Positions 33,129-42,145 of a stretch of 64,000 nucleotides of DNA are shown piece by piece. Numbering within the stretch: position 1 is the stretch's first letter; the number at the start of each line of letters is the position of its first letter. The position numbers were made by a program, and so were the translations under genes. The stretch comes from CAIYRG01 sp964446945. GTDB lineage: Bacteria; Pseudomonadota; Alphaproteobacteria; Micropepsales; Micropepsaceae. The stretch is from NCBI GenBank assembly GCA_964446945.1, contig CAYUQO010000012.1, positions 62,001 through 126,000 on the forward strand, in the 5' to 3' direction. The notes beneath the pieces were generated by a model that saw only the letters and a list, made by a program, of their open reading frames with translations, was not told where the DNA came from and ran no database searches.

Positions 33129-34016
33129 ATGAGAGGGTCGGCAGCGTTCTTCAGCATGCTCGCGGCGGCGCTTCTTGCCACGCCCGCATTCGCTGCCGGT
33201 GACGGCATCACCGGCTTCCAGTGGGGCCGGAATTCCAAAGATTTTGACGCCATGCCGGTTGGACCAAAACCGCTGAGGAATTTAAATCTTCATCCCAACG
33301 GTACAGCGAATGACCGGCAACTGATTGGTGATTATCAGAATCCCATTTTAACGCCATATGCCGCCGCGACTGTGAAGCAGAAGGGCGAACTCGCGAAAGC
33401 TGGCGGCTTTCCCAGTTCAGAGGATCAGTGCCGCCCCATCGCGCCGCCCTATAGTTTTGCCATTCAATTCGATTTCCAGATCCTGCCGAAGAACGATGGC
33501 GACCTGACGATTGTTTATCACGGCAATGACCAGGTTCGGCGCATCCGCATGAACGCCACGCATCCCGCCAAGCCTGTGCCCTCAAGCATGGGCGATTCAA
33601 TCGGGCACTGGGAAGGCGACACGCTGGTGATCGATACCGTCGGTATAAAGACCGACGCCTACACGACGGCAGACCGCTTCGGTACGCCCCAGAGCGATGC
33701 CATGCATGTGGTGGAACGGTATCGGTTGATTGACGGCGACCAGGCCAAAACCGATGTCGAACGATTTGAGAAAATCGCCGGCAGAGTTGGCGGCCGGCCG
33801 CCCGACGGCTACATGACACATGACGTGAGTCTGAAGGGCTTGCGGCTGGAAGTAACCATGGAAGACCCGAAGGTGTTTACCGCGCCTTTGACCGGCGTGG
33901 TCACTTACCGGCGTCTGACGGCCGGTTGGCGCGAAGATGTCTGCGCCGACAATCCGGTTGAACATTATAAGGACGAGTGGATCGCATTGCCGAAGGCGGA
34001 CCGCCCGGACTTCTGA
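33129..34016 (+). CDS. DF-tail family secreted protein, type B (member 15)
   Basis: A 295 aa exported protein with signal MRGSAAFFSMLAAALLA and GAGAGGGA upstream. It is a divergent type B copy: CRPIAPPYSF, IQFDFQILPKNDGDLTIVYH, core PSSMGDSIGHWEGDTLVIDT (SS-Met for SW-x, Trp for Tyr), GTPQSDAMHVVERYRLIDGD (Gln for the usual His of TPH), a charged insertion of about 30 residues, SLKGLRLEVTMEDP, VCADNP, and tail RPDF. The mature N-terminus has lost the PDFSG segment (GDGITGFQWGRNSKDFD). Second gene of the member14-member15-TonB3 group. Confidence 0.9.
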   Translation: MRGSAAFFSMLAAALLATPAFAAGDGITGFQWGRNSKDFDAMPVGPKPLRNLNLHPNGTANDRQLIGDYQNPILTPYAAATVKQKGELAKAGGFPSSEDQCRPIAPPYSFAIQFDFQILPKNDGDLTIVYHGNDQVRRIRMNATHPAKPVPSSMGDSIGHWEGDTLVIDTVGIKTDAYTTADRFGTPQSDAMHVVERYRLIDGDQAKTDVERFEKIAGRVGGRPPDGYMTHDVSLKGLRLEVTMEDPKVFTAPLTGVVTYRRLTAGWREDVCADNPVEHYKDEWIALPKADRPDF

Positions 34017-34195
34017 ATTGCTGCATTTTCAGCGCATTTGATTGACTTGGCCTGAATTCATCGGCAGATTCGCGGTTGTCGGGTGGAAAGTCCGGGGGGG
34101 ATTAGCCAAACCGTTTTGAGCAGCAGGCGCACTTCGCGATGGGTGCGGCTGCGCAATTCTCGCCCTTCACATGAAGGGAGCCGGGGGGGAACGGT

Positions 34196-37100
34196 ATGAA
34201 TCACGGGACATCAAGACTCGGAATCTTATTGGGCTCGGCATCTTTGCTGGCCATGGCCGGCGCTGGAGCCGCGCACGCGCAGAACGTCATGCAGGCGCAG
34301 GCCGGAACGGCGGAATTGCCGGAACAGGTTCTCGTCACCGGTTCGCTCATTCGCGGCACCGTTGCAGTCGGCACCCCGGTGACCAATCTTGGTCCGCAGG
34401 ACTTTACCCAGACCGGAAGCCTCACGGCTGCGGATCTGTTCCGCACTGTCCCTGCGGCCGTCGTGTCGCCGGGGCCTGTCGGTACCAACAATGGCGGTAA
34501 TATCGGCAGGGAGACAGAGGTCAGCCTCCGCGGCCTTGACTCAAGCGGCGGATATCCGGTGCGTGGTCTGATGATGATCGACGGTCTCCGGTTTCCGCCA
34601 CAAGGCGAGCACTCCGGCCAACGCGATCCGTCGATCATTCCGACCCTGGCCCTTGATCGCATCGACATCCTGGTGGACGGCGCGTCGGCAACCTATGGAT
34701 CGGATGCCGTCACCGGTGTGATCAATGTCATTCTGAAGCGCGGGTATGATGGCGCGGTTACGCAACTGCAGAGCACCTTCGCCGCCGGCAGGCAGGAATA
34801 TCAGGCATCGCAACTCTTCGGCCGCACCTGGGATGGTGGCGATGTAACGCTGACCTATCAGTGGTCTGACAATACCGAATTGAAGGGCAGCGCCCGGTCG
34901 AATTTCACGCTGAATTTCACCCCCTGGGGGCTCGACAACCGGACGCCAATCGCCTCGTCGATACCTCCGACCGTGTCGACCGGGAATGCGTCGACCCCGG
35001 CGACCGCGAGGGGCATCGGAACCATCTGCAGCAATTGCTTTGCCATTCCCGCCGGCTCCGGCGCGAATTTTGATTCGTCGCTGAACAATGGTCTTGGACC
35101 AACCGCGCCCCACAGCGGTCCCGGGGTTCTGAATTGGTCGACGCTCGGAACTGCGGCAAATGCCGGTACCAACGAATTCAATCCCTATACGATCGGCGAT
35201 TACCTGCCGGCGACGCAGCAGAATAACGCCGTAATGACGGTCGATCAGCGCATCACCGGCAACATATCTTTCTACGGCGAAGGCTTTTACAACAACCGGC
35301 GTTTTGAATATCTCAACCTCGCCAATCAGTCTCCGGCCTCAACCCAGGACCTGTCTGTCGCGGTTCCGACGCTCAATCCCTATTATCCGGTCGGCGCGCC
35401 AACCAATCTGGTTGTCAATTACAATATCGGCACGGAAATCCCTCCGTTCACGGATGGCAGCGAAATCGCCGATCGCTACCTTGCCGGGCTGAAATTCGAT
35501 TTGCCCGCCAATTGGGAAGGGCGGGTGTATTATTCGGAGAGTTACGACGCCTCGCATACAGCTTCCAGCGCCGTCAACCAGAACGCAGTATCTGCCGCGC
35601 TCGGTTGGACGATCCCTGCCGGAACTGCCATCGGGCTGTCGCCCGGGGTCGCGTCGTGGACGAAACCCGCAACACTGCCCTATCTCAACCTGTTCTGCGA
35701 TCCGCGCGCCTTTTCCTGCAACGCGCCGGCGACGCTCGCTTACATCACCGGTTCACGGGTCGAGGCGACCAAATTCTGGATCAATGAAAAAGGCGCCAAT
35801 TTTGATGGCTCGCTGTTTTCACTGCCCGCGGGCGACGTCAAAGCCGCGGTCGGCGCTCTCTACACAAATGAATCCTGGTCCTATTTGCTGAACGACAACA
35901 CCAAGACGCCATCCCTGCTTGCCGCCCCCCTCGGGGAGGGCAAGCACGTGAATTTCTGGGCGGCATTTGTGCAGCTCAATATTCCCGTGATCGGTGATGC
36001 CAATTCGCTTCCGTTCGTCCGCCAATTGGATGTCGAAGCCTCCTGGCGTCACGATCAGTACAGCGATGTCGGCGGCACGAGTAATCCGAAAATCGGCTTC
36101 AATTGGACGCTTTCGCGGGATTATGGCGTGATTCTCCGCGGTGACTGGGGCACCTCGTTCCGTGCGCCCGGCTTTGCCGAGCAATCGGCAATCGTCGGCG
36201 ATATCATTTCGGGCATCAATGTCCCAAACTATCCCGCAAACCGGTCCGTCAGCCTCAACTGCAACCCAGACCCGAATTCACTGGCCGGCCGGTTGCTCAA
36301 TCCCGGATCGGGTTTTGTCGGCTGGAACGGTACATTCGGAAACAATGGCAAAGCCGGTACCACATGCGGCTCGCTGGCCCTGCCCACCGGGCTCGGCACC
36401 TTCTCCACCGGTGGCGTCGCGATCGCAGACGGCTTTCGCAAATATGTAAACACCGCCCAGGCGACACTCCGCCCGGAAACGGCGATGAACTACGACTTCA
36501 CCGCCGAATTTGCCCCAACCGCATTCCTCAGGGGCCTCGACGTCCAGGTTTCCTGGTACCAGCTGAAAATCAACAATGCACTGCAGCAGTTCGGCAATCC
36601 GAGCAATTCCAGCGTCAATAATGGGGTGCTCGGTTTCTCCTATATCTTGCCGACAGATATCGCCAAGGCGGGTGTCGATGTCGCCGGATGCAGCAACAAC
36701 AATACGCCCTTCACCTGTCCGGAATTCGAGAACATCGTGCGGTCCGTACTGAACGATCCGCAAAACCCGGTGCCTCCGGGCGCTTTAAGCTCCGTGCTCT
36801 GGGTCAATGATGGAGCGATCGGAAACTGGGGCTGGATCAAATTGCAGGGCGTCGACTTCAGCGCCAGCTATGATTTTGATGCCGGCGACCTCGGCGCCTT
36901 CAATACCGGCATTGTCGGCACATATTACCTGCACCAGTACCAGGCGAATAACCCGTCGGCGGGGGACCCCAATCCTCCGGTTACGGATTTGTTCCACACG
37001 GACGCAGGGACCGTTGGCGGTATTGCCCAAACCGGCGTTTCGCAAATGCCCAGGATGCGCTACCGCGCCCGATTGGGCTGGAGCGATGGCACCTGGTCAG

Positions 37101-37468
37101 CCACCGGATTTGTGAATTACGTCGGCCATTACTTCAACACGCAGAATGCGCCGCCCAATGTGAATTTCCAGTGCATCGCGACAGGCGGAACGGTTGGTGG
37201 CGGCACTTTCCCATGCGCGATCGGCAACTACACGGGACTGCAGCCGGCCTATTACACTTTCGATCTGTCCTTCGGATATAATTCGGGCGAATTACCGGCA
37301 TCACCCTGGCTTCAGCACATCGGCGTCCAGCTCGTGATCCAGAATATCGTCAACAAACTGCCGCCGTTCGAATATCAAATCGCATCAGGCTCGGCGCCGG
37401 CGGCTTTCGATGTGACGGAAAGCGATCTGGGACGCACCTTCGGAATCATCCTGACCAAAACCTGGTGA
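34196..37468 (+). CDS. TonB-dependent outer-membrane receptor (TonB3)
   Basis: A 1090 aa receptor paralogous to TonB1 and TonB2, preceded by a GGGGGGGA site. Signal peptide MNHGTSRLGILLGSASLLAM, TonB box region QVLVTGSLIRGTVAVG, plug (ADLFRTVPAAVVSPG, VSLRGLDSSGGYPVRG, ALDRIDILVDGASATYGSDA) and a barrel ending TFGIILTKTW. It lies 179 bases after member 15; no terminator is evident between them, so read-through is possible. No TPR-enzyme gene follows this receptor, in contrast to TonB1. Loops shared with TonB1 (CSNNNTPFTCPEFENIV) suggest a closer kinship to TonB1 than to TonB2. Confidence 0.95.
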   Translation: MNHGTSRLGILLGSASLLAMAGAGAAHAQNVMQAQAGTAELPEQVLVTGSLIRGTVAVGTPVTNLGPQDFTQTGSLTAADLFRTVPAAVVSPGPVGTNNGGNIGRETEVSLRGLDSSGGYPVRGLMMIDGLRFPPQGEHSGQRDPSIIPTLALDRIDILVDGASATYGSDAVTGVINVILKRGYDGAVTQLQSTFAAGRQEYQASQLFGRTWDGGDVTLTYQWSDNTELKGSARSNFTLNFTPWGLDNRTPIASSIPPTVSTGNASTPATARGIGTICSNCFAIPAGSGANFDSSLNNGLGPTAPHSGPGVLNWSTLGTAANAGTNEFNPYTIGDYLPATQQNNAVMTVDQRITGNISFYGEGFYNNRRFEYLNLANQSPASTQDLSVAVPTLNPYYPVGAPTNLVVNYNIGTEIPPFTDGSEIADRYLAGLKFDLPANWEGRVYYSESYDASHTASSAVNQNAVSAALGWTIPAGTAIGLSPGVASWTKPATLPYLNLFCDPRAFSCNAPATLAYITGSRVEATKFWINEKGANFDGSLFSLPAGDVKAAVGALYTNESWSYLLNDNTKTPSLLAAPLGEGKHVNFWAAFVQLNIPVIGDANSLPFVRQLDVEASWRHDQYSDVGGTSNPKIGFNWTLSRDYGVILRGDWGTSFRAPGFAEQSAIVGDIISGINVPNYPANRSVSLNCNPDPNSLAGRLLNPGSGFVGWNGTFGNNGKAGTTCGSLALPTGLGTFSTGGVAIADGFRKYVNTAQATLRPETAMNYDFTAEFAPTAFLRGLDVQVSWYQLKINNALQQFGNPSNSSVNNGVLGFSYILPTDIAKAGVDVAGCSNNNTPFTCPEFENIVRSVLNDPQNPVPPGALSSVLWVNDGAIGNWGWIKLQGVDFSASYDFDAGDLGAFNTGIVGTYYLHQYQANNPSAGDPNPPVTDLFHTDAGTVGGIAQTGVSQMPRMRYRARLGWSDGTWSATGFVNYVGHYFNTQNAPPNVNFQCIATGGTVGGGTFPCAIGNYTGLQPAYYTFDLSFGYNSGELPASPWLQHIGVQLVIQNIVNKLPPFEYQIASGSAPAAFDVTESDLGRTFGIILTKTW

Positions 37469-37785
37469 TACGCAGCCTTACGCTCGTGCAAGAGAATTAA
37501 GGCGAATTATTTTGTCTACCTCCACCTTGTGGGGAGGTCGAAATTTGCAACTTGTCCGCCGAAGCCCGAAGGGCGAAGGCGGAAGCAAATTTCGGGTGGG
37601 GGTGAATTCTTGTAATTCCCCAACCGAAATCGCGCGACCTTGCACGCCATCTTTACCCTTGAGGAAGGGTCGAACGGCGCCGTAGCGCATCAGCGCGAAG
37701 GCGGGTTCGGGAAGGGGACAGCTCGCCGAAGCCCCGGAGGCGCGTAGCGCGATCCGGGGCAAGCGAGCGCACTTCCGTGCCCCCA
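37469..37785. other. 317-base intergenic region with hairpin-forming repeats
   Basis: Between the TonB3 stop and the aldehyde dehydrogenase stop. No gene is supported. It holds ACCTCC-ACCTTGT-GGGGAGGT hairpins and a second inverted repeat CCGCCGAAGCCC/GGGCGAAGGCGG around 37557-37583, followed by GC-rich low-information sequence up to 37785. The style matches widespread alphaproteobacterial intergenic repeats; probably transcription stops here for both converging genes. Confidence 0.6.
37518..37605. repeat. hairpin-rich intergenic repeat (diverged member of the CCTCCCC class)
   Basis: TACCTCCACCTTGTGGGGAGGTCG followed by an inverted pair TTTGC...CCGCC/GGCGG...GCAAA and GGGTGGGGGTG. It resembles, but is not identical to, the copies at 40334, 41379 and 47552, so it is listed as a likely relative. 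Confidence 0.55.
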
Positions 37786-39261
37786 CTACCCCTCAAACGT
37801 CGTCAGCGTCTGGATCTGCATATATTCCCGCACGCCCTCGATACCGGCCCGCCGTCCAATGCCGCTTTGCTTCACGCCACCATAGGGCAGTTTGCGGTTC
37901 ACGCTCTCGGTGCCGTGGGCATTGACGAAAACAGTGCCCGCATTCAGCCGCCGCGCAAGATCGGAACCGCGCGTAATATTCCGTGTCCAGATCGATCCGC
38001 CGAAACCATAGATGGTTGCATTGGCGCGGGCGATGGCGTCGTCGACGTCGCGATAGGTCGCGACCGGCACCGCCGGACAGAACTGCTCTTCTGCCATCAG
38101 ACGTGCGTCGTCGGCAATGTCGCTGACGACCGTGGGCTGCATGAAATGCCCGCGCTGAAATGCCGATTTGTCCGGCACCTGGCCGAGGACCTGCACCTTT
38201 GCGCCCCGCTGCGCGGCATCCGCAACGATGCTTTGCGCCCGATCCAGCGCACGCGCGGTATGCATCGGTCCCATGGTAACCGCCGCATCGAGACCGTCAC
38301 CGGTGACGATCTTGTCGACGGCCCTGGTGAACGCATCGAGGAATTTGCCTTTGATGGATTCCGGCACATAGATGCGCTTGATCGCCATGCACACTTGACC
38401 CGTCATCCGGTAAACGGATTTCGCCATCCGCTCCATGGCCGCATCGGAAAGATCGGCATCTTCCAGCACGATCGCGGGGTCATTCCCGCCGAGTTCGAGC
38501 GTAATGCCTTTGATCGTCTGTGCGGCATTGGCCATGATGTTGCGCGCAGCCTGCACGCTGCCGGTGAACCCGATTTTGTTGACGTCCGGATGCTTCGTCA
38601 GCGTGTCACCGATTTCGCCCGGCAATCCGGTCACGACATTGATGATGCCCGGTGGAAGCGATGACGCAATCATTTCGATGGTACGGATGAGCGATAGGGG
38701 ACAGGTTTCAGGCGGTTTCACCACAACCGTGTTTCCGGCCAACAAGGCTGGAACGATCTGAAGGAATGCGAGACTGACCGGCGCATTCCACGGCACGATC
38801 GATACGACGACGCCAAACGGCAGATAGCCGACAAAGCTGCGGCCATGGGGCGACTCGACTTCGTTGCGCTGGTCCAGTTCCGCCGCAAGCTCCAGCGTCA
38901 GGCGCTGACGTGATGCGACCCCTGTCAGTTCGCCTCTCGCCTCGGCGGTAGTCTTGCCGTTCTCGCGCACATAAAGAACCGCGCGGTCCTCGACCTCGGC
39001 CGCCAGCCGCTCAAGCAGCGGCGCAATCAGCCGCGCGCGCTCGGTGTAGGTTTTTGCCGTCCACGCCGGTTGCGCGAGTTTTGCCGCCCGGATTGCATTT
39101 TCCACATCCTCTGGCGTGCCCCGTGGAATGCTGCCCACCAATTCATCGGGCCGCGCGGGATTGAACACGTCGATGCGCTGACCGGCGCTGATCCATTCGC
39201 CGCCAATCAGCATCCTCGCATGGACCGGCTTCCACTCACGTCTCAAATCCGTTGCTGGCAT
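37786..39261 (-). CDS. NAD(P)-dependent aldehyde dehydrogenase
   Basis: A 491 aa ALDH-superfamily enzyme oxidising an aldehyde to the acid. ATG 39261 follows GAGAGGCG; the upstream extension is spurious. Visible motifs: FGVVVSIVPWNAPVSL (cofactor domain), GNTVVVKPPETCP with the nucleotide-binding Lys, GFTGSVQAARNIMANA, LELGGNDPAIV with the general-base Glu, GQVCMAIKR with the catalytic Cys, and EEQFCPAVPV plus AIYGFGGS-type C-terminal elements. Length is normal for the family. The substrate cannot be inferred; it is divergent from member 16, which may hint at shared regulation from the 39262-39405 gap. Confidence 0.95.
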   Translation of the reverse strand: MPATDLRREWKPVHARMLIGGEWISAGQRIDVFNPARPDELVGSIPRGTPEDVENAIRAAKLAQPAWTAKTYTERARLIAPLLERLAAEVEDRAVLYVRENGKTTAEARGELTGVASRQRLTLELAAELDQRNEVESPHGRSFVGYLPFGVVVSIVPWNAPVSLAFLQIVPALLAGNTVVVKPPETCPLSLIRTIEMIASSLPPGIINVVTGLPGEIGDTLTKHPDVNKIGFTGSVQAARNIMANAAQTIKGITLELGGNDPAIVLEDADLSDAAMERMAKSVYRMTGQVCMAIKRIYVPESIKGKFLDAFTRAVDKIVTGDGLDAAVTMGPMHTARALDRAQSIVADAAQRGAKVQVLGQVPDKSAFQRGHFMQPTVVSDIADDARLMAEEQFCPAVPVATYRDVDDAIARANATIYGFGGSIWTRNITRGSDLARRLNAGTVFVNAHGTESVNRKLPYGGVKQSGIGRRAGIEGVREYMQIQTLTTFEG

Positions 39262-39405
39262 TCGCCTCTCCAGAAAACTGTTCTTGTGTGCAGATGGTGA
39301 AATTCTATCCCGAAACGCTGGTCTGTCACCTAGGCAGGCCAATGGCTCATCTGCGCGCCATGGTTTATGGTGCGGCACGACGCGGTTGAACTGGAGGAGA
39401 ACAGG

Positions 39406-40299
39406 ATGCGCCACCTTGACCGCAATTCCAATTTCCGCCGGCTCGGGATCGCCACTGGCGTCTCAGCGGGACTGTTGTGTCTCTCGACGGTCTCCGCTCC
39501 CGGCGCCGGCTCCGAAGGGCCGCGAATTCCGGACTTCGCCTCCAGCAGCAATACCGGCTGGATTGCCGCAGGTTTTGGCTTCGGCACGGATTTCGTCCAG
39601 CCTGCGAGTGGCCCCGGGCCCGTGACCAATGACCCCCGTTACCCTTATGTGACCAATGCCGCGGCCGCGGCGACGGGCAAACAGCCGACTTTCCGGGTTG
39701 CCGATCTCACCAATCCGATTCTCCAGCCCTGGGCCATTGACCAGATGAGAAAGACCAACGCGGATGTGCTGGCCGGAAAAGTCGCGTTCACCGCGGATTC
39801 GCGCTGTTATCCATCGGGCGTGCCAAGTTTCCTCCTGTTTCCCGCCAATCCCGTACGCTTCATCCAGACTCCGAAAGAAGTGCTGATGGTGTGGCAGCAG
39901 AATGCGGAGATCCGTCGGGTGTATCTGGATGTGCCGCACAGCAGAAATCCAAAACCATCCTGGTATGGCGAATCCGTCGGTCATTACGAAAATGGCGACA
40001 CGCTGGTCGTCGACACCGTCGGCCAGAACGACAAGACCTATGTCGACAATTACCGCACACCGCATACGACGCAGCTTCATGTCGTGGAGCGCTTCCAGTT
40101 GATCAACGATGGCAAGACCATCGAAATCAATGTGCATGTCGAGGATCCCGGCGCTTTCACCACCCCGTGGAATGCGATTCAGCGTTACCGCCGCACCGAG
40201 ACCGCGCCCATGGAAGAAATGGTGTGCGCCGAAAACAATTCGGACTATTTCAATTACGACGTCGTGCCGATCCCACAGGCCACCCGCCTCGACTTCTAG
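39406..40299 (+). CDS. DF-tail family secreted protein, type A (member 16)
   Basis: A 297 aa protein; GGAG lies upstream of the ATG at 39406. The N-terminus has a long polar n-region (MRHLDRNSNFRRLGIATG) before the hydrophobic core, so the signal peptide is longer than in its paralogues. RIPDFASSSNTGW, HPY-like RYPYVTNAAAAATGKQPTFRV, CYPSGVPSFLLFPANP, PKEVLMVWQ, PSWYGESVGHYENGDTL, NYRTPHTTQLHVVERF, EDPGAFTTPW, VCAENNSDYFNYD and tail RLDF. It is an isolated plus-strand copy, separated from the next gene by an intergenic repeat. Confidence 0.9.
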   Translation: MRHLDRNSNFRRLGIATGVSAGLLCLSTVSAPGAGSEGPRIPDFASSSNTGWIAAGFGFGTDFVQPASGPGPVTNDPRYPYVTNAAAAATGKQPTFRVADLTNPILQPWAIDQMRKTNADVLAGKVAFTADSRCYPSGVPSFLLFPANPVRFIQTPKEVLMVWQQNAEIRRVYLDVPHSRNPKPSWYGESVGHYENGDTLVVDTVGQNDKTYVDNYRTPHTTQLHVVERFQLINDGKTIEINVHVEDPGAFTTPWNAIQRYRRTETAPMEEMVCAENNSDYFNYDVVPIPQATRLDF

Positions 40300-40333
40300 C
40301 GACAATTGCGCGAGGTTAAATCGCTCTCACCGC

Positions 40334-40414
40334 GTTTTCCTCCCCTGCTTGCGGGGGAGGAGGACCGCGTAGCGGTGGAGGGGGGATTTTTCGTAATAGC
40401 GCGCCGGGTGAGGA
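40334..40414 (+). repeat. CCTCCCC-class intergenic repeat, copy upstream of the MBL gene
   Basis: TTTTCCTCCCCTGCTTGCGG, then GGAGGAGGACCGCGTAGCGG, TGGAGGGGGGATTTTTCG, and a tail GCGCGCCGGGTGAGGAG. It contains two hairpins (CCTCCCC...GGGGGAGG and CCGCGTAGCGG). The same element in the same orientation lies just after the MBL gene (41379-41460), so the gene is bracketed by direct repeats. This class is common in alphaproteobacterial intergenic regions as I recall it. Confidence 0.85.
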
Positions 40415-40428
40415 GTACGGTTAAAACC

Positions 40429-41364
40429 ATGAAACACCTGTTTGCATTGTTCACAGCCTTCGCGCTGCTCCTGTGTGCCGCGAGTGCGCCCACGCACGCC
40501 CAACCCAACACGCCGCCCATCGCGGTCAAGAAAGTCGCGGATGACCTTTATTTCTTCTTCGATTATGCCGGCTCCAATTCCGTGTTCCTGGTGACGAATG
40601 ATGGCGTCCTGGTGATCGATACGCGCCAGCATCCGCGTGCCGGTCAGGAACTGATCGGCGAAATCCGCAAAATCACCGGCAAGCCGATCCGCTTCGTCAT
40701 CAACAGCCATTTCCACGGCGATCACACCTTCGGAAATGCGGCGTTCCAGGCCGCGGGCGCGCAATTCATCGCGCAACAGGAGACGCCGAAGATCATGCAA
40801 AAGGTGCAGGCGAAGGAAATGGCGCGCCGTCAGGCCTATTTCAAAAGCCACAATTACGATCCGAACGAGGTGAAGCTGATCCTGCCGCAGATCACTTTCG
40901 ATAAATCCATGACGCTGTGGCTCGGCGGGCGCGAGGTGCGATTGATATATCTCGGTCCCGGCCAGCAGGATGGCGACACATTCGTCTATTTTCCCCATGC
41001 CCACGCGCTGTTCACGCCGGGCTCCTTCGCGACGCGCAACATACCCAATTTCGCATTCACGACTTCGGTCGACAGTTGGATCAACCTGCTCGATCGTGTT
41101 GTGGGAATGAAAGATGTGGATGTCATCATGCCGGCCCATGGCGATCTTGCGACGCAATCCGACGTCAAGGAATTTTCCGCCATGCTGCGCGATGTGTACA
41201 CCACCGTGAAAGCCGATGCCGATCAGGGCGTAAGTCTGGAGGAAGCGCAGCGTACGCTCACCTTTCCGCAATACAGCAACTGGCGGAATTACGGGCGGAT
41301 CAAGGATGAGATCGGTTCGCTTTACGAGCTGATCAAAACCGGCAAACGCAGCTACTTCGAATAG
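40429..41364 (+). CDS. exported MBL-fold hydrolase with altered metal site
   Basis: A 311 aa metallo-beta-lactamase-fold protein with a signal peptide (MKHLFALFTAFALLLCAAS, cleavage near HAQ). It has the HxHxDH motif (H94, H96, D98, H99) and a late MPAHGDL with the terminal His. Two other canonical ligand positions are changed: the GPGH segment reads GPGQQDGD (Gln179), and the LFTGD segment reads LFTPGSF. Zinc binding at the second site may therefore be lost or re-arranged. Substrate unknown; family members include beta-lactamases, lactonases and quinoprotein-linked proteins. Bracketed by direct repeats (40334-40414, 41379-41460). Confidence 0.88.
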   Translation: MKHLFALFTAFALLLCAASAPTHAQPNTPPIAVKKVADDLYFFFDYAGSNSVFLVTNDGVLVIDTRQHPRAGQELIGEIRKITGKPIRFVINSHFHGDHTFGNAAFQAAGAQFIAQQETPKIMQKVQAKEMARRQAYFKSHNYDPNEVKLILPQITFDKSMTLWLGGREVRLIYLGPGQQDGDTFVYFPHAHALFTPGSFATRNIPNFAFTTSVDSWINLLDRVVGMKDVDVIMPAHGDLATQSDVKEFSAMLRDVYTTVKADADQGVSLEEAQRTLTFPQYSNWRNYGRIKDEIGSLYELIKTGKRSYFE

Positions 41365-41378
41365 ACTTCCGCGCCGTG

Positions 41379-41460
41379 TTTTCCTCCCCCGTTTACGGGG
41401 GAGGGGGACCGCGTAGCGGTGGAGGGGGGAATTCTCGTACTGGCGCGGCTGGGTGAGGGG
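41379..41460 (+). repeat. CCTCCCC-class intergenic repeat, copy downstream of the MBL gene
   Basis: TTTTCCTCCCCCGTTTACGG, GGGAGGGGGACCGCGTAGCG, then GGTGGAGGGGGGAATTCTCG and a GGGTGAGGGG tail; nearly identical to 40334-40414. Hairpin potential close to the MBL stop codon could help end transcription. Confidence 0.85.
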
Positions 41461-41524
41461 AACGTTTTGAATGTTTGTATAACATTGGCAAAAGCATTTT
41501 CATCTGGAACAGACTGGATATTCA

Positions 41525-42139
41525 ATGACCGAGTATGACCGCTGGGAGACGCGCTTCGGCGTACCGGAATACGCCTTCGGCGTTGAACCGAATTACTTCC
41601 TCGCGTCGTGCAAGAATCTGCTCCCGTTGTCCGGCACAGCGCTTGCCGTGGCCGACGGTGAGGGGCGAAACGGCGTATGGCTGGCAGAGCAGGGACTCGA
41701 CGTAACCTCGATCGACTTTTCACCATCAGGACAAAACAAGGCACGGGCGCTGGCTCAGAAACGGCGTGTGCCCGTGCGCTTCGAACTTGCCGATGTGCAT
41801 GAGTGGGATTACCCGGAAAACACTTTCGATGTTGTCTGCGAGATCTTCACGCAATTCAGCTCGCCCGCGGAGCGCGCGCGAAAATGGTCGGGCATGAAAA
41901 TGGCGCTGAAACCCGGAGGGCTCCTCATCCTGCAGGGCTACACGCCGAAGCAGCTCCAATATGGGACCGGCGGACCAAAGGAGCTGGAGAAGCTGTACAC
42001 ACGTGAATTGCTGAAACAGAATTTTGGTGATTTCAGCGATTTCAGCATTACCGAAGAGGAGCGGGTGCTCCACGAAGGCACATCGCATGGCGGGATGTCG
42101 GCGCTTATTGGTCTCACAGCGCGGAAACCAACACGCTGA
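41525..42139 (+). CDS. small class I SAM-dependent methyltransferase (TehB-like)
   Basis: A 204 aa cytoplasmic methyltransferase. The N-terminus YDRWETRFGVPEYAFGVEPN matches the start of TehB/thiopurine-type enzymes, followed by motif I-like AVADGEGRNGVWLAEQG, VTSIDFSPSG, FELADVHEWDYPENTFDVV and LKPGGLLILQGY. The usual GxGxG of motif I reads DGEGRNG. These enzymes methylate small molecules such as tellurite, selenite or thiols; the substrate here is unknown. The stop lies 7 bases from the stop of the convergent member 17. Confidence 0.85.
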   Translation: MTEYDRWETRFGVPEYAFGVEPNYFLASCKNLLPLSGTALAVADGEGRNGVWLAEQGLDVTSIDFSPSGQNKARALAQKRRVPVRFELADVHEWDYPENTFDVVCEIFTQFSSPAERARKWSGMKMALKPGGLLILQGYTPKQLQYGTGGPKELEKLYTRELLKQNFGDFSDFSITEEERVLHEGTSHGGMSALIGLTARKPTR

Positions 42140-42145
42140 CGCAAA

